Below, piece after piece: positions 54,120 to 63,287 of a DNA stretch of 64,000 bases. The DNA comes from Mesorhizobium caraganae (lineage in GTDB: Bacteria; Pseudomonadota; Alphaproteobacteria; Rhizobiales; Rhizobiaceae). Made by a program: the position numbers and the translations under genes. Location of the stretch: positions 1 through 64,000 of the forward strand of contig NZ_JAFCGY010000005.1 of the NCBI RefSeq assembly GCF_016836705.1, read 5' to 3'. The stretch's first letter is position 1. Each line of letters begins with the position of its first letter. The notes beneath the pieces are model-generated. The model ran no database searches, was not told the origin of the DNA, and worked only from the letters and a program-made list of their open reading frames with translations.

Positions 54120-55763
54120 ATGATCGATGACGAGCCGGACAGCGAACGCGTCTCGGCGCTGGCGCCGTTCCGGCATGGTATTTTTCGCGCCGTCTGGTCG
54201 GCCAGCCTGGTGTCGAATTTCGGTGGCCTGATCCAGGGCGTCGGCGCCGCCTGGATGATGACCACCATCGCCACCTCGCCCTACCAGGTGGCGCTGGTCC
54301 AGGCCTCGACCACTCTGCCGATCATGCTGTTTGCGCTCGTCGCCGGCGCCATTGCCGACAGCTTCAACCGGCGCAAGGTGATGCTGATCGCCCAGGTCTT
54401 CATGCTGGTCGTCTCTGCACTTCTAACGCTGTTCACCTGGAACGGCTGGATGACGCCGTGGACGCTGCTTGCCTTCACCTTCCTGATCGACAGCGGCACG
54501 GCGCTCAACAATCCGTCTTGGCAGGCATCGGTCGGCGACATGGTGCCGCGCAACAAGCTGCCGGCGGCTGTGGCGCTGAATTCGCTCGGCTTCAACCTGA
54601 CCCGCAGCGTCGGCCCGGCGATCGGCGGTATCATCGTTGCCGCCGCGGGTGCGGCCGCGGCCTTTGCCGCCAATGCGCTGAGCTATATCGGCCTCATCAT
54701 CGTGCTCTTCCGCTGGAAGCCGGAGCTGCCGGTCTCGACGCTGCCGCGCGAGACGCTGGGTGCTGCCATGGGCGCCGGCCTGCGCTATGTCGCCATGTCG
54801 CCCAACATCGGCAAGGTGCTGGTCAGGGGCTCGGCCTTCGGCTTTAGCGCCGGCGCGGTTCTGGCGCTGCTGCCGCTGGTGGCGCGCGACGTCGTCAAGG
54901 GCGATGCCTTGACCTACGGCATCATGCTCGGCGCCTTCGGCATCGGCGCCGTCGGCGGTGCGCTGATCAGCGTGCGTCTGCGGCAATTGCTGTCCAGCGA
55001 GACGATGGTGCGCATGGCCTTCGCCGGCTTCGCCGTCTGCGCCCTCAACGCCGCAATCAGCCACAATGCCTGGCAGACATCAGCGGGCCTCCTCATTGGC
55101 GGCGCCTGTTGGGTGATCGCCCTGTCCCACTTCAACGTCACCGTGCAGATGTCGACGCCGCGCTGGGTCGTCGGCCGGGTGCTGTCGGTCTATCAGACGG
55201 CGACCTTCGGCGGCATCGCGCTGGGCAGCTGGATCTGGGGCGTCGTTGCCGATGCGCATGGCGCCGAAACCGCGCTCATTGCAGCAAGCATCGCAATGCT
55301 CGTCGGCGGCGCCATCGGCCTGCTCCTGCCCTTGCCGCAGCAGACCGCGCTCAACCTCGACCCGCTCAACCGCTTCAAGGAGCCGCATCTCGGCCTCGAC
55401 CTAAAGCCCCGCAGCGGCCCGATCGCCATCATGATCGAGTATGTCATTCGCGACGAGGACGTGCCCGAATTCCTCGCCACCATGGCCGAGCGCGGCCGCA
55501 TCCGCCGCCGCGACGGCGCCCGCAACTGGACGCTGGCGCGCGACCTCGAAAATCCCGCAGTCTGGATCGAGCACTACCACACGCCGACCTGGCTGGAATA
55601 TATCCGCCACAACCGGCGCGCCACCCATGCCGACGCCGTCGTCACCGAACGGGTGCGGGCGCTACACAGCGGCGACGAGCCGCCGCGCGTGCGCCGCCTG
55701 ATCGAGCGCCCGACGACCGCCGGCACGGCGCTGGTGATGGCGAAAGGCCCGATCGAGCACTAG
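54120..55763 (+). CDS. MFS transporter with C-terminal ABM-like domain
   Basis: The 547-residue protein has an MFS_3 (EntS-like) exporter core with about twelve membrane segments (residues 20-420). A soluble extension of roughly 105 residues follows (IMIEYVIRDEDVPEFLATM, WIEHYHTPTWLEYIRHN), which resembles the dimeric alpha/beta barrel of antibiotic biosynthesis monooxygenases. The start at 54120 is chosen over an upstream frame because the N-terminus then reaches the first helix quickly. The substrate is unknown. The extension is probably cytoplasmic. It lies downstream of the asparagine-synthase-like gene by 221 bp. Confidence 0.83.
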   Translation: MIDDEPDSERVSALAPFRHGIFRAVWSASLVSNFGGLIQGVGAAWMMTTIATSPYQVALVQASTTLPIMLFALVAGAIADSFNRRKVMLIAQVFMLVVSALLTLFTWNGWMTPWTLLAFTFLIDSGTALNNPSWQASVGDMVPRNKLPAAVALNSLGFNLTRSVGPAIGGIIVAAAGAAAAFAANALSYIGLIIVLFRWKPELPVSTLPRETLGAAMGAGLRYVAMSPNIGKVLVRGSAFGFSAGAVLALLPLVARDVVKGDALTYGIMLGAFGIGAVGGALISVRLRQLLSSETMVRMAFAGFAVCALNAAISHNAWQTSAGLLIGGACWVIALSHFNVTVQMSTPRWVVGRVLSVYQTATFGGIALGSWIWGVVADAHGAETALIAASIAMLVGGAIGLLLPLPQQTALNLDPLNRFKEPHLGLDLKPRSGPIAIMIEYVIRDEDVPEFLATMAERGRIRRRDGARNWTLARDLENPAVWIEHYHTPTWLEYIRHNRRATHADAVVTERVRALHSGDEPPRVRRLIERPTTAGTALVMAKGPIEH

Positions 55764-55798
55764 AGCGGTCTCGGCGTGGCCAACGAAAATCGGCCTGC

Positions 55799-56413
55799 CT
55801 ATTTTGCCAGCAAGGCGAGAAAATCATCGAGGCTTTGCTGCATCAGCGACTCGGCTTTTTCGGCGCCACCCCATTGGGCAAACTGACCATCGATCCACAT
55901 GCGGGCGAGACCGTAGACCAGCGCACGTGCCTGCAGCGGAACGCCCTCGATGTCGGCTTTCCGCAACTGCCCGGCCGCGCGCGCGTCCTCCAGCATTCGC
56001 ACCATCAGATTGCGGATTTCTTCATTGAGCCCAACAAGCGTCTCGGAGGCATCGAAATCGATCGCCCGGCGCATCGAGATAATCTCGAAATGCGTCGGGT
56101 TGTCGATCACCCAGCGCAGATAGGCGATCCCCAGCGCCCGAAAGCGCGACAGCGGGTCAAGCCGTTCTGCTTTGTCGAGCTCGACCGAAATCCTGGCGCG
56201 AAACCGGCGCATCGCCTCTTCGGCCACAGCGGTCATCAGCGCGGTCTTGGTCGGAAAATGCCGGAACGGCGCTCCTGATGACACGCCGGCCCGCTTGCCG
56301 GCTTCACGCACTGTCACCTGATCGACGCCATCCTCCCTGGCAATGGCAAGGGCGGCGTCAATCAACGCCTGCCGCAGACTGCCGTGATGATAGGTCTTGC
56401 GTTGCGTCGTCAT
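55799..56413 (-). CDS. TetR/AcrR family regulator
   Basis: The 204-residue repressor has an N-terminal helix-turn-helix (LAIAREDGVDQVTVREAGKRAG, then SSGAPFRHFPTKTALM) and a TetR_C-type ligand domain. It is divergent from the ferric-reductase-like gene across a 122 bp spacer that holds a perfect TetR-style operator. It most likely represses itself and that gene. The ligand is unknown. Confidence 0.88.
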   Translation of the reverse strand: MTTQRKTYHHGSLRQALIDAALAIAREDGVDQVTVREAGKRAGVSSGAPFRHFPTKTALMTAVAEEAMRRFRARISVELDKAERLDPLSRFRALGIAYLRWVIDNPTHFEIISMRRAIDFDASETLVGLNEEIRNLMVRMLEDARAAGQLRKADIEGVPLQARALVYGLARMWIDGQFAQWGGAEKAESLMQQSLDDFLALLAK

Positions 56414-56494
56414 GCCCCGTCCCCAGCCTTCCCGTCATCACAATCCCGCGATTAATGCAAGCACGACTTACTTCGGATTGCAACGGCAGCCGAT

Positions 56495-56517
56495 TTATGT
56501 AAGTAGTGATTACATAA
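56495..56517. promoter_or_regulatory. TetR operator candidate
   Basis: Perfect 8 bp arms TTATGTAA (56495-56502) and TTACATAA (56510-56517) with a 7 bp spacer, a 23 bp site of the usual TetR size. It lies about 20 bp before the divergent membrane protein start. Confidence 0.75.
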
Positions 56518-56535
56518 TCTGATCGGGAGGACACT

Positions 56536-57147
56536 ATGGACACCGTCGTACCAACCCTTGCAACCAAGGCAACGAGCCGCTGGTGGCTGTTCTGGCTTTT
56601 GGCCGCGATCATTCTTGCCCTGTCCGGGCTTGTCGCATTTCGCGGCGATTTCTCGGTCGAAGCCGTCCGTGGGGTCGTGCGGCTCACCGCCCAGACGTCG
56701 CTCATCCTTTTCTGCATCGCCTTTTCGGCATCGGCGCTCGCGCGCCACCTGCCGAGTGCATCCACGCTGTTCCTGCGCCGCCATCGGCGCCAGACCGGAC
56801 TGGCCTTTGCTTTTTCGCACGGCGTCCATGCGGTCGCCCTGTTCGTTTTCGCGCAGACGAGTCCGGATCAATTCGACGACGCCACCGATACGGCGATGTT
56901 CGTCTTCGGCGGCCTTGCCTATCTGTTCATCATTGCCATGGCCGCGACGTCCTTCGATCGCACGGCTGCGTGGCTCGGACCACGCGCGTGGCGCATCCTT
57001 CACACCGTCGGCGGCTACGACATATGGCTCACATTTCTGATTGCCGAGGGCAAACGCGCAGTCCACGACGTCTACTATTGGCCCTATGTGGCTCTTCTCA
57101 TCGCCGTCATGGCCATTCGCTGGTGGGCGGGAAAAGGCAGTCGGTAG
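56536..57147 (+). CDS. ferric reductase-like transmembrane protein
   Basis: The 203-residue inner-membrane protein has about six hydrophobic segments and candidate haem-ligand histidines in FAFSHGVHAVALF and RILHTVGGYDIW. The layout fits the ferric reductase-like domain shared with MsrQ. It lacks the usual cytoplasmic flavin/NAD domain, so another protein must supply electrons. No MsrP gene is adjacent. Control by the divergent TetR regulator is likely. Confidence 0.7.
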   Translation: MDTVVPTLATKATSRWWLFWLLAAIILALSGLVAFRGDFSVEAVRGVVRLTAQTSLILFCIAFSASALARHLPSASTLFLRRHRRQTGLAFAFSHGVHAVALFVFAQTSPDQFDDATDTAMFVFGGLAYLFIIAMAATSFDRTAAWLGPRAWRILHTVGGYDIWLTFLIAEGKRAVHDVYYWPYVALLIAVMAIRWWAGKGSR

Positions 57148-57151
57148 GCAC

Positions 57152-58987
57152 CTAGCCCTCGCCCGACAGGTCGCGCCGCGCCTTGTCGAGTTCTTCGGCA
57201 TAGCGCCGCATCAGATGGCTTTCGGTGAGCAGGCCGAGCACGACGCGGTTGTCGAAGTCCTCGACCACCGCCAGTTCCTCGGCGCCGGCGCGCTGAAAGG
57301 TTTCGGCGGCGGACTGGACGTTCATGGTCGGCACCAGCACCGCATCCGTGAATTTGGCCAGCGCCAACACCGGCGTCTCGCCGTCGGACGGGTCGCTATG
57401 CAGTTCGGCGACGATCAGCACGCCGACATAATGCTGGTCCTCATCGACGGCGATGACGCGCTGCGCCGAGCCCAGCGGCACATCCTTGCGGAACGCGGCA
57501 AGCGTCTTTGCGGCATCGACGGTGCGAACATCCTGGCGCATCATTTTCCCAACCGTCAGATTGCGCATCCAGCCGACATCATGAGCGCTGCGGATGGTCT
57601 CGCCGCGCAGGTGAAAACGCCAGGTAGAGAAGGAGTAGCCGAAGGTTTCGCGCACCAGGATCGCCGCCATCAGCGAGGCCGCCAGCACGACGCCGGTCAA
57701 CGTCAGGTCGCGGGTCGATTCCAGCGCCAGGAAGGTCATGGTCAGTGGCCCGCCGACGACGCCCACGGCAAGCGACGTCATGCCGACAACGGCGGCGACG
57801 GAAGAGTCGATGCCGGTCGCCGGCGAGATGATCGCCATCACGCCCGCAAAGGCCTTGCCGAGCAGCGCGCCGAGGAACAGCGAGGCAAAGAACAGGCCGC
57901 CGCGAAAGCCGGAGCCGAGCGAGATCGCCGACGCCGCGAGCTTCAGCACGAAGACGGTGGCGACGACGGCGAGGCCGTAATTCATCGCGAATTCGCGATG
58001 CAGCGCACCATGGCCTGAGGACAGAACCTGCGGCGTGATCAGCCCGAGCAGCCCGACGGCGACGCCGCCGATGACCGGGCGAAGCGAACCGTCGATTGCC
58101 AGACGCGCGAAGCCACGCTCGACCAGGCTGACCAGATGCATGATGGCGATGGAGGCCGCACCGCCCAGCAACCCGAGCAGCAGGAACGGCAGATACTGGC
58201 TGGCGGTCAGCTCCGGCAGGCCGGAGAGTTCCATCGGAAACGGCACGACGCCGAACGTCTCGGCGGTCAGCGAGGCGCAGATCGCGGCAGTCATCACCGG
58301 AGCGACATTGGCGACCGAATAGATGCCGATGATCAGCTCGAAGCCGTAAAAGGCGCCGGTCAGCGGCGCATCGAAGGCGGCGGCGATGGCGCCGGCCGCG
58401 CCACAGCCGACCAGGATGCGCACATCGTTGCGGCGCAGCCGCAGCGCACGCGCCAGCCGCGACGCCAAGCCGGAGCCGACCTGCGTGTAGCCGGCCTCCA
58501 GGCCGACCGAAGCGCCGAAGCCGCTGGAGATCATCGTCTGCCCGGCGATGATGAAGGTGTCGGTAAGCGACATGCGTCCGCCGTACAGCGCATTGGCCTC
58601 GATCGGGTCGACCGGGGTGCGGAATTTCCGCTTCCGCAGCCAGATCACCGTCAGGCCGAGCAGGATGCCGCCGATCGCTGGAATCAGCGCCTGGAACGGG
58701 CTTTGCAGCGAAAACATCCCGGAGAGACGGCCGCCGGGTTGGACGCCGAACAACAGGAAATGCAGGCCTTGCACCGCCTCGCTCATGCCGGTGACCAGCA
58801 CCGCCGAGATCACCCCGACGACACCGGCCAGGGCAACGATGACGATGCCGCGCGCCTCGAGCAGAGGGATCGATCGGATCAGCACCGCGCGCAGGCGACG
58901 GGCATAGACCTGGGGTTCGTTAGGCAACGGAGCGGCTCGCCGGGTGCGAGGGGTGAAAGCTGCCGTGCCTGATACGCCCGGCGGCAT
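57152..58987 (-). CDS. CLC-type anion channel/transporter with CBS domains
   Basis: The 611-residue membrane protein has an N-terminal CLC core (residues 40-460, many hydrophobic helices) and two C-terminal CBS domains from about 475 that probably bind nucleotide. The gating Glu is kept in SVGLEAGYTQ (Glu164), but the GREGP motif is otherwise altered. The GxFxP motif reads GGLFFAS, without Pro. The ion selectivity may therefore differ from chloride. It is convergent with the ferric-reductase-like gene, with 4 bp between stops. Confidence 0.83.
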   Translation of the reverse strand: MPPGVSGTAAFTPRTRRAAPLPNEPQVYARRLRAVLIRSIPLLEARGIVIVALAGVVGVISAVLVTGMSEAVQGLHFLLFGVQPGGRLSGMFSLQSPFQALIPAIGGILLGLTVIWLRKRKFRTPVDPIEANALYGGRMSLTDTFIIAGQTMISSGFGASVGLEAGYTQVGSGLASRLARALRLRRNDVRILVGCGAAGAIAAAFDAPLTGAFYGFELIIGIYSVANVAPVMTAAICASLTAETFGVVPFPMELSGLPELTASQYLPFLLLGLLGGAASIAIMHLVSLVERGFARLAIDGSLRPVIGGVAVGLLGLITPQVLSSGHGALHREFAMNYGLAVVATVFVLKLAASAISLGSGFRGGLFFASLFLGALLGKAFAGVMAIISPATGIDSSVAAVVGMTSLAVGVVGGPLTMTFLALESTRDLTLTGVVLAASLMAAILVRETFGYSFSTWRFHLRGETIRSAHDVGWMRNLTVGKMMRQDVRTVDAAKTLAAFRKDVPLGSAQRVIAVDEDQHYVGVLIVAELHSDPSDGETPVLALAKFTDAVLVPTMNVQSAAETFQRAGAEELAVVEDFDNRVVLGLLTESHLMRRYAEELDKARRDLSGEG

Positions 58988-59221
58988 TGCGTGGCAATCG
59001 CAATGCCGACTGCTTGTGGCGCCATTTTGGCGTTGCGGCGAGCCGCGAAAGACGGCAGCTCCTTCGCTCAGGCGGGCAAGCCGGCCGACCTTGACCGTCC
59101 TGCCGATCAGCCAGGCTCGCCGCCCCGCTTCAGTCCCTTGGGGGCTATATGAGCGATCGCTTACGCAATCGACGCAACGATGGTATTTTTACCCGTCTAT
59201 ATTTCCCTCGAGGAGGAGAAC

Positions 59222-59530
59222 ATGAGTGCGCGGGGATTTTTTTCATTAGCTGTTAGCATGATTTTTTTGAGCTCGTCTGCCGTAAGCAATTCAAGCGTGG
59301 ATATGCCGGTTAGGTCTGTGTCACACCCGACGTCTCTTTTGTCGGGAGGCAATCCGGAAAACCAAAGCCGACCGGCAAAGGAATTTATCCAGACTGCACA
59401 ACAAGATGTCTGCTGTCCTGGCGGCTATCCTTGGTATCGCAATTCGACAAACACCTGCTACGGCAGCTATGAAGATTGCCACGATACCGATGGCGGCGGT
59501 TGGTCCTGCAGACAGGTCAATGCCTGCTAG
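59222..59530 (+). CDS. small cysteine-rich secreted protein
   Basis: The 102-residue protein has an N-terminal signal sequence (GFFSLAVSMIFLSSSAVS), a Ser/Asn-rich linker, and a C-terminal domain of about 42 residues with six cysteines, spaced CC-x13-C-x6-C-x9-C-x5-C, rich in Gly, Tyr and Asp. Three disulphides are possible. A strong GAGGAGGAG ribosome binding site precedes ATG 59222. The stretch is visibly less GC-rich than its neighbours, which suggests recent acquisition. I recognise no family. It could be a secreted toxin, inhibitor or surface protein; none of these is proven. Confidence 0.7.
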   Translation: MSARGFFSLAVSMIFLSSSAVSNSSVDMPVRSVSHPTSLLSGGNPENQSRPAKEFIQTAQQDVCCPGGYPWYRNSTNTCYGSYEDCHDTDGGGWSCRQVNAC

Positions 59531-59555
59531 GCCATCTCCAGCTGTTGCCTAGTCC

Positions 59556-59846
59556 TCAAGTCGGCTTGGGCTCGCCGGCCTCATAAAGCATGAGGTTGCG
59601 CTCGCCGATGCCGAGCGCTGCCCAGCTCGCCCGCCAGTCGGCGATGTGCGGCGAATGGAAATGCGCGTCGAGCGCTTCCCTGTCGCTCCACACATGGATG
59701 AGCCCGGCGTCGAGCACGTCCTGCGCATAGGAATAGTCGATGCAGCCGGGTTCAGTGCGGCTGCCCAAGATCATGCGCTGCATGGCCGGCCTTGCTTCGT
59801 CGAGCCTCTCCGCCGGCAGTCGGATGGTACCGATGATCACCAGCAT
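59556..59846 (-). CDS. antibiotic biosynthesis monooxygenase (ABM) domain protein
   Basis: The 96-residue single-domain protein has the dimeric alpha/beta barrel fold (MLVIIGTIRLPAERLDEARP, then EPGCIDYSYAQDV and FHSPHIADWRASW). Family members are often cofactor-free quinol monooxygenases or small-molecule binders. The start at 59846 has GGAG upstream; the frame from 59861 is less likely. The same fold is probably fused to the MFS exporter 4 kb to the left. Confidence 0.8.
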   Translation of the reverse strand: MLVIIGTIRLPAERLDEARPAMQRMILGSRTEPGCIDYSYAQDVLDAGLIHVWSDREALDAHFHSPHIADWRASWAALGIGERNLMLYEAGEPKPT

Positions 59847-59971
59847 GATCGTTCTCCTCAAGGCCTCTGTCTTCGCGGCAAGTAACCAGTCCTCCCACCC
59901 TCGCGCAAGCTTGGCCGGTTAGGCTCGAAGGGCTGCCCTCATGTTCGGGCAGTCCATGGCTCGGGGACGAT

Positions 59972-62059
59972 ATGGCGATCAGCGAAAGCTTAGCGACGGG
60001 AACAGTGGCCAAGAACGGCCGCGATGTCTTCTTCGCCATCGGCATCGTCATCATCCTGGCCGTGCTGTTCCTGCCGATCCCGGCCTTCCTCATCGACATC
60101 GGACTCGCTTTCTCGATCGCGCTGTCGGTGCTGATCCTGATGGTGGCGCTGTGGATCCAGCGGCCACTCGATTTCTCGTCCTTCCCGACCGTGCTGCTCA
60201 TCGCCACCATGCTGCGGCTATCCCTCAACATCGCCACCACGCGCATGATCCTGTCGCACGGCAATGAAGGTACGCATGCCGCCGGCTATGTCATCGCCGG
60301 TTTTTCCAAACTGGTGATGGCCAGCGATTTCGTCATCGGCCTGATCGTCTTCATGATCCTTATCGTGGTCAACTTCATCGTCATCACCAAGGGCGCCACG
60401 CGTATCGCCGAAGTCGGCGCCCGCTTCACCCTCGATGCCATCCCCGGCAAGCAGATGTCGATCGACGCCGATCTGTCGGCCGGCATGATCGACGACAAGA
60501 CCGCGCAACTGCGCCGCCGCGAACTGGAGGAAGAATCCTCCTTCTTCGGCTCGATGGACGGCGCCTCGAAATTCGTCCGCGGCGACGCCATCGCCGGCCT
60601 GATCATCACCGCCATCAACATCGTCGGCGGCATCGCCATCGGCTATATCAGGCACGGCATGGGCATGGGCGAAGCCGCCGACGTGTTCATCAAGCTGTCG
60701 GTCGGCGACGGCCTCGTCACCCAGATTCCGGCGCTGATCGTCTCGCTCGCCGCCGGCCTGCTGGTCTCCAAGGGCGGCACGCGCGGCTCGACCAACCAGG
60801 CGGTGTTCGGCCAGCTCGGCGCCCATCCGCGCGCGCTCTACGTCGCGGCCTCGCTGCTCGTGCTGCTCGGCCTGATGCCCGGCCTGCCGTTCTTCCCGTT
60901 CTTCACGCTGGCCGCCGGCATGGCTGGCCTCGGCTACGTCATCCCGATGCGCGCCAACCGTGAGGCTGCCGCCGTCGAAGCGCTCAAGGACCAGGAAAAG
61001 GCCAACAAGGTCGAGGAGGAGAAGAACTCGGTCAAGGCTTCGCTCACAACCGCCGAGATCGAACTTTTGATCGGCAAGCAGCTGTCGACGCGGCTGCTGG
61101 TGTCGCATCAGGAACTGGTCTTCCGCATGGCCAAGATGCGCAAGAAGTTCGCCACGCAATACGGCTTCGTCGTGCCGGAAGTGCGCGTCGCCGACGACTT
61201 CGGCATCCCGCCGAAGAGCTACCAGATCAAGGTCCATGGCACCGTCGTTGCCGAATACCAGATGCGTGTCGGCGAGATCATGGTGCTGCTCGGCACCCGC
61301 GACCTGCCCGACGTTCCCGGCGAGGAAATCCGCGAGCCGGCCTTCGGCATGCGCGCCTTCTCGGTGCTCGAAACCTTTGCCGAGGATCTGAAGCGCGAGA
61401 ACTACACTTTTGCCGACAACATGTCGGTGCTGCTGACCCATCTGTCCGAGGTGATCCGTAACAACCTGCCGCAGCTTCTGTCCTACAAGGACATGAAGGC
61501 GCTGCTCGAACGCCAGGATCCGGAATACCGCAAGCTCGCCGACGAGATCTGCACCTCGCACATCTCCTATCCCGGCCTGCAGGCGGTGCTGAAACTGCTG
61601 CTCGCCGAGCGCGTCTCGATCCGCAATCTGCACCTGATCATCGAGGCCATCGCCGAGATCGCGCCGCATGTGCGCCGCACCGAGCAGATCGTCGAGCATG
61701 TCCGCATCCGCATGGCCCAGCAGATCTGCGGCGATCTCTCCGAAGGCGGCATGCTCAAGGTGCTGCGCCTCGGCAACCGCTGGGACCTCGCCTTCCACCA
61801 GAGCCTCAAGCGCGATGCCAAGGGCGAGGTGCGCGAATTCGACATCGACCCTCGCCAGCTGGAAGAATTCGGCCAGGACGCGACCAAGGCGATCCGCAAA
61901 CATCTCGAGGCAGGCGAGCGTTTCGTTCTCGTCACCGCGCCCGATGCCCGGCCCTATGTGCGCATGATCATCGAGCGCCTGTTCACCACCCTGCCGGTGC
62001 TCTCCCATGTCGAAATCGCCAAGGGCGTCGAGATCAAGGTGCTCGGGACGATCTCGTGA
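59972..62059 (+). CDS. flhA: flagellar export gate protein FlhA
   Basis: The 695-residue protein has eight N-terminal membrane helices, the FHIPEP-type signature ([21 protein letters not shown]) and a large cytoplasmic nonameric domain from about residue 330. It converts proton flow to export and docks chaperone-substrate complexes. It starts the short resumed flagellar operon flhA-fliR-fliJ-like after the non-flagellar block. Confidence 0.96.
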   Translation: MAISESLATGTVAKNGRDVFFAIGIVIILAVLFLPIPAFLIDIGLAFSIALSVLILMVALWIQRPLDFSSFPTVLLIATMLRLSLNIATTRMILSHGNEGTHAAGYVIAGFSKLVMASDFVIGLIVFMILIVVNFIVITKGATRIAEVGARFTLDAIPGKQMSIDADLSAGMIDDKTAQLRRRELEEESSFFGSMDGASKFVRGDAIAGLIITAINIVGGIAIGYIRHGMGMGEAADVFIKLSVGDGLVTQIPALIVSLAAGLLVSKGGTRGSTNQAVFGQLGAHPRALYVAASLLVLLGLMPGLPFFPFFTLAAGMAGLGYVIPMRANREAAAVEALKDQEKANKVEEEKNSVKASLTTAEIELLIGKQLSTRLLVSHQELVFRMAKMRKKFATQYGFVVPEVRVADDFGIPPKSYQIKVHGTVVAEYQMRVGEIMVLLGTRDLPDVPGEEIREPAFGMRAFSVLETFAEDLKRENYTFADNMSVLLTHLSEVIRNNLPQLLSYKDMKALLERQDPEYRKLADEICTSHISYPGLQAVLKLLLAERVSIRNLHLIIEAIAEIAPHVRRTEQIVEHVRIRMAQQICGDLSEGGMLKVLRLGNRWDLAFHQSLKRDAKGEVREFDIDPRQLEEFGQDATKAIRKHLEAGERFVLVTAPDARPYVRMIIERLFTTLPVLSHVEIAKGVEIKVLGTIS

Positions 62060-62808
62060 ACATACTGTCGCAAGGCGTCGTCATCGCCGCCTTCCTCGCC
62101 TTCTGCCGCATCGGCGCCTGCTTCATGCTGATGCCGGGCCTGTCCAGCGCCCGCGTACCGGTCCAGGTCCGGCTGTTCGTGTCGATCGCCGCCACCGGTG
62201 GCCTGCTCGCCTTCCTGTGGGACAAGATCTTTCCCTTCGTCGATGCGCGTCCGCAGGTGCTGGCGCCGATGATCATTTCCGAACTGCTCGTCGGCGGGCT
62301 GATCGGCGCCATGACCAGGCTCTACATGGAGGCGCTGCGCTTCATGGGCTCGGCCATCGCCATGCTGATCGGCTATGGCGGCACCGGCGGCCCCGCCATC
62401 GAGGAGCCGGAACCGCAGGCGGCCCTCGCTGCCATCATCTCGTTTTCGGCGCTGCTGCTGCTCTTCGTCTTCGATTTCGACCACGAGATCATCCGCGCGC
62501 TGGTTGCCTCCTATACGGTGGCGCCGGTCAACGTCTTCTTCAACCCGCAGGCCGCCCTGGTCGATCTCACCGACACGGTGTCGGATGCCTTCTTCCTGGT
62601 CCTCCGGCTCGGCAGCCCGTTCGTCGCCTATGCCATCCTCGTCAACCTGACGATCGGCTTCGTCAACAAGCTTACGCCGCAGATCCCGGTCTATTTCATC
62701 TCGCTGCCCTTCGTCATCGCCGGCGGCATGATCATCTTCTACTTCGCCATCGGCACCATGCTGTCGCTGTTCGTCGACGGCTTCGTCGACCTGACGCTGG
62801 CGAGGTGA
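62056..62808 (+). CDS. fliR: flagellar export gate protein FliR
   Basis: The 250-residue inner-membrane protein has six hydrophobic segments ([20 protein letters not shown] near the start and [20 protein letters not shown] near the end). It forms the export pore with FliP and FliQ. It begins at GTG 62056, overlapping the flhA stop as GTGA. Confidence 0.94.
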   Translation: MNILSQGVVIAAFLAFCRIGACFMLMPGLSSARVPVQVRLFVSIAATGGLLAFLWDKIFPFVDARPQVLAPMIISELLVGGLIGAMTRLYMEALRFMGSAIAMLIGYGGTGGPAIEEPEPQAALAAIISFSALLLLFVFDFDHEIIRALVASYTVAPVNVFFNPQAALVDLTDTVSDAFFLVLRLGSPFVAYAILVNLTIGFVNKLTPQIPVYFISLPFVIAGGMIIFYFAIGTMLSLFVDGFVDLTLAR

Positions 62809-62809
62809 G

Positions 62810-63193
62810 ATGACAACGCGCAAGGAACGGTTGAAGAAACTGGTCAAGGTGCAGGAGCAGCTGAAGGCGCTGCACGAGACCCGCCATGCGACCTTCCTGG
62901 CCGCAGCGGCAACTGCCGAGACCGAGGCCAAGGAACTGGTCCAGCATTTCGACGCCGACCAGTCGATGGCGGTCCTGTTTCCCGACCTTTACCATCGCCG
63001 CATCGCCAACGCGCTGATCCGGCAGGAAGCGAGCCTGGAAAGCGCCAGGCAGGAGGTCGGGCTGATCGCCACCGCGACGGCGCGCACCAACATGGTCGAG
63101 CGCGCCTACAAGGATGTGCGCCGCCAGGACGAACGCGAACGCTCCGATCGCGACCGGCTGGATCTTATCGCCCAGAAGCGGGGGCAGGAGTAG
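62810..63193 (+). CDS. FliJ-like coiled-coil flagellar protein
   Basis: This 127-residue cytosolic, strongly helical protein has two coiled coils (ERLKKLVKVQEQLKALHET and the C-terminal QDERERSDRDRLDLIAQKR). Size and position directly after fliR suggest the FliJ export chaperone stalk, which is otherwise missing from this window, but rhizobial FliJ proteins are too divergent for certainty. It starts 1 bp after the fliR stop. Confidence 0.65.
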   Translation: MTTRKERLKKLVKVQEQLKALHETRHATFLAAAATAETEAKELVQHFDADQSMAVLFPDLYHRRIANALIRQEASLESARQEVGLIATATARTNMVERAYKDVRRQDERERSDRDRLDLIAQKRGQE

Positions 63194-63287
63194 CGGCGAG
63201 AGTTTTTGCTTTGACCCGAAACCAGCCTTTACCACGCCGACTGGCCGCTCGATACCCTTTAGGCTCCGCGATCTTGATGTCCTTTCG

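Noticed and set aside
51880..59971. Prophage, insertion sequence or integrative element as the source of the inserted block
   Set aside because: No integrase, transposase, tRNA target or terminal inverted repeats were found. The single mosaic repeat is not enough to define a mobile element.
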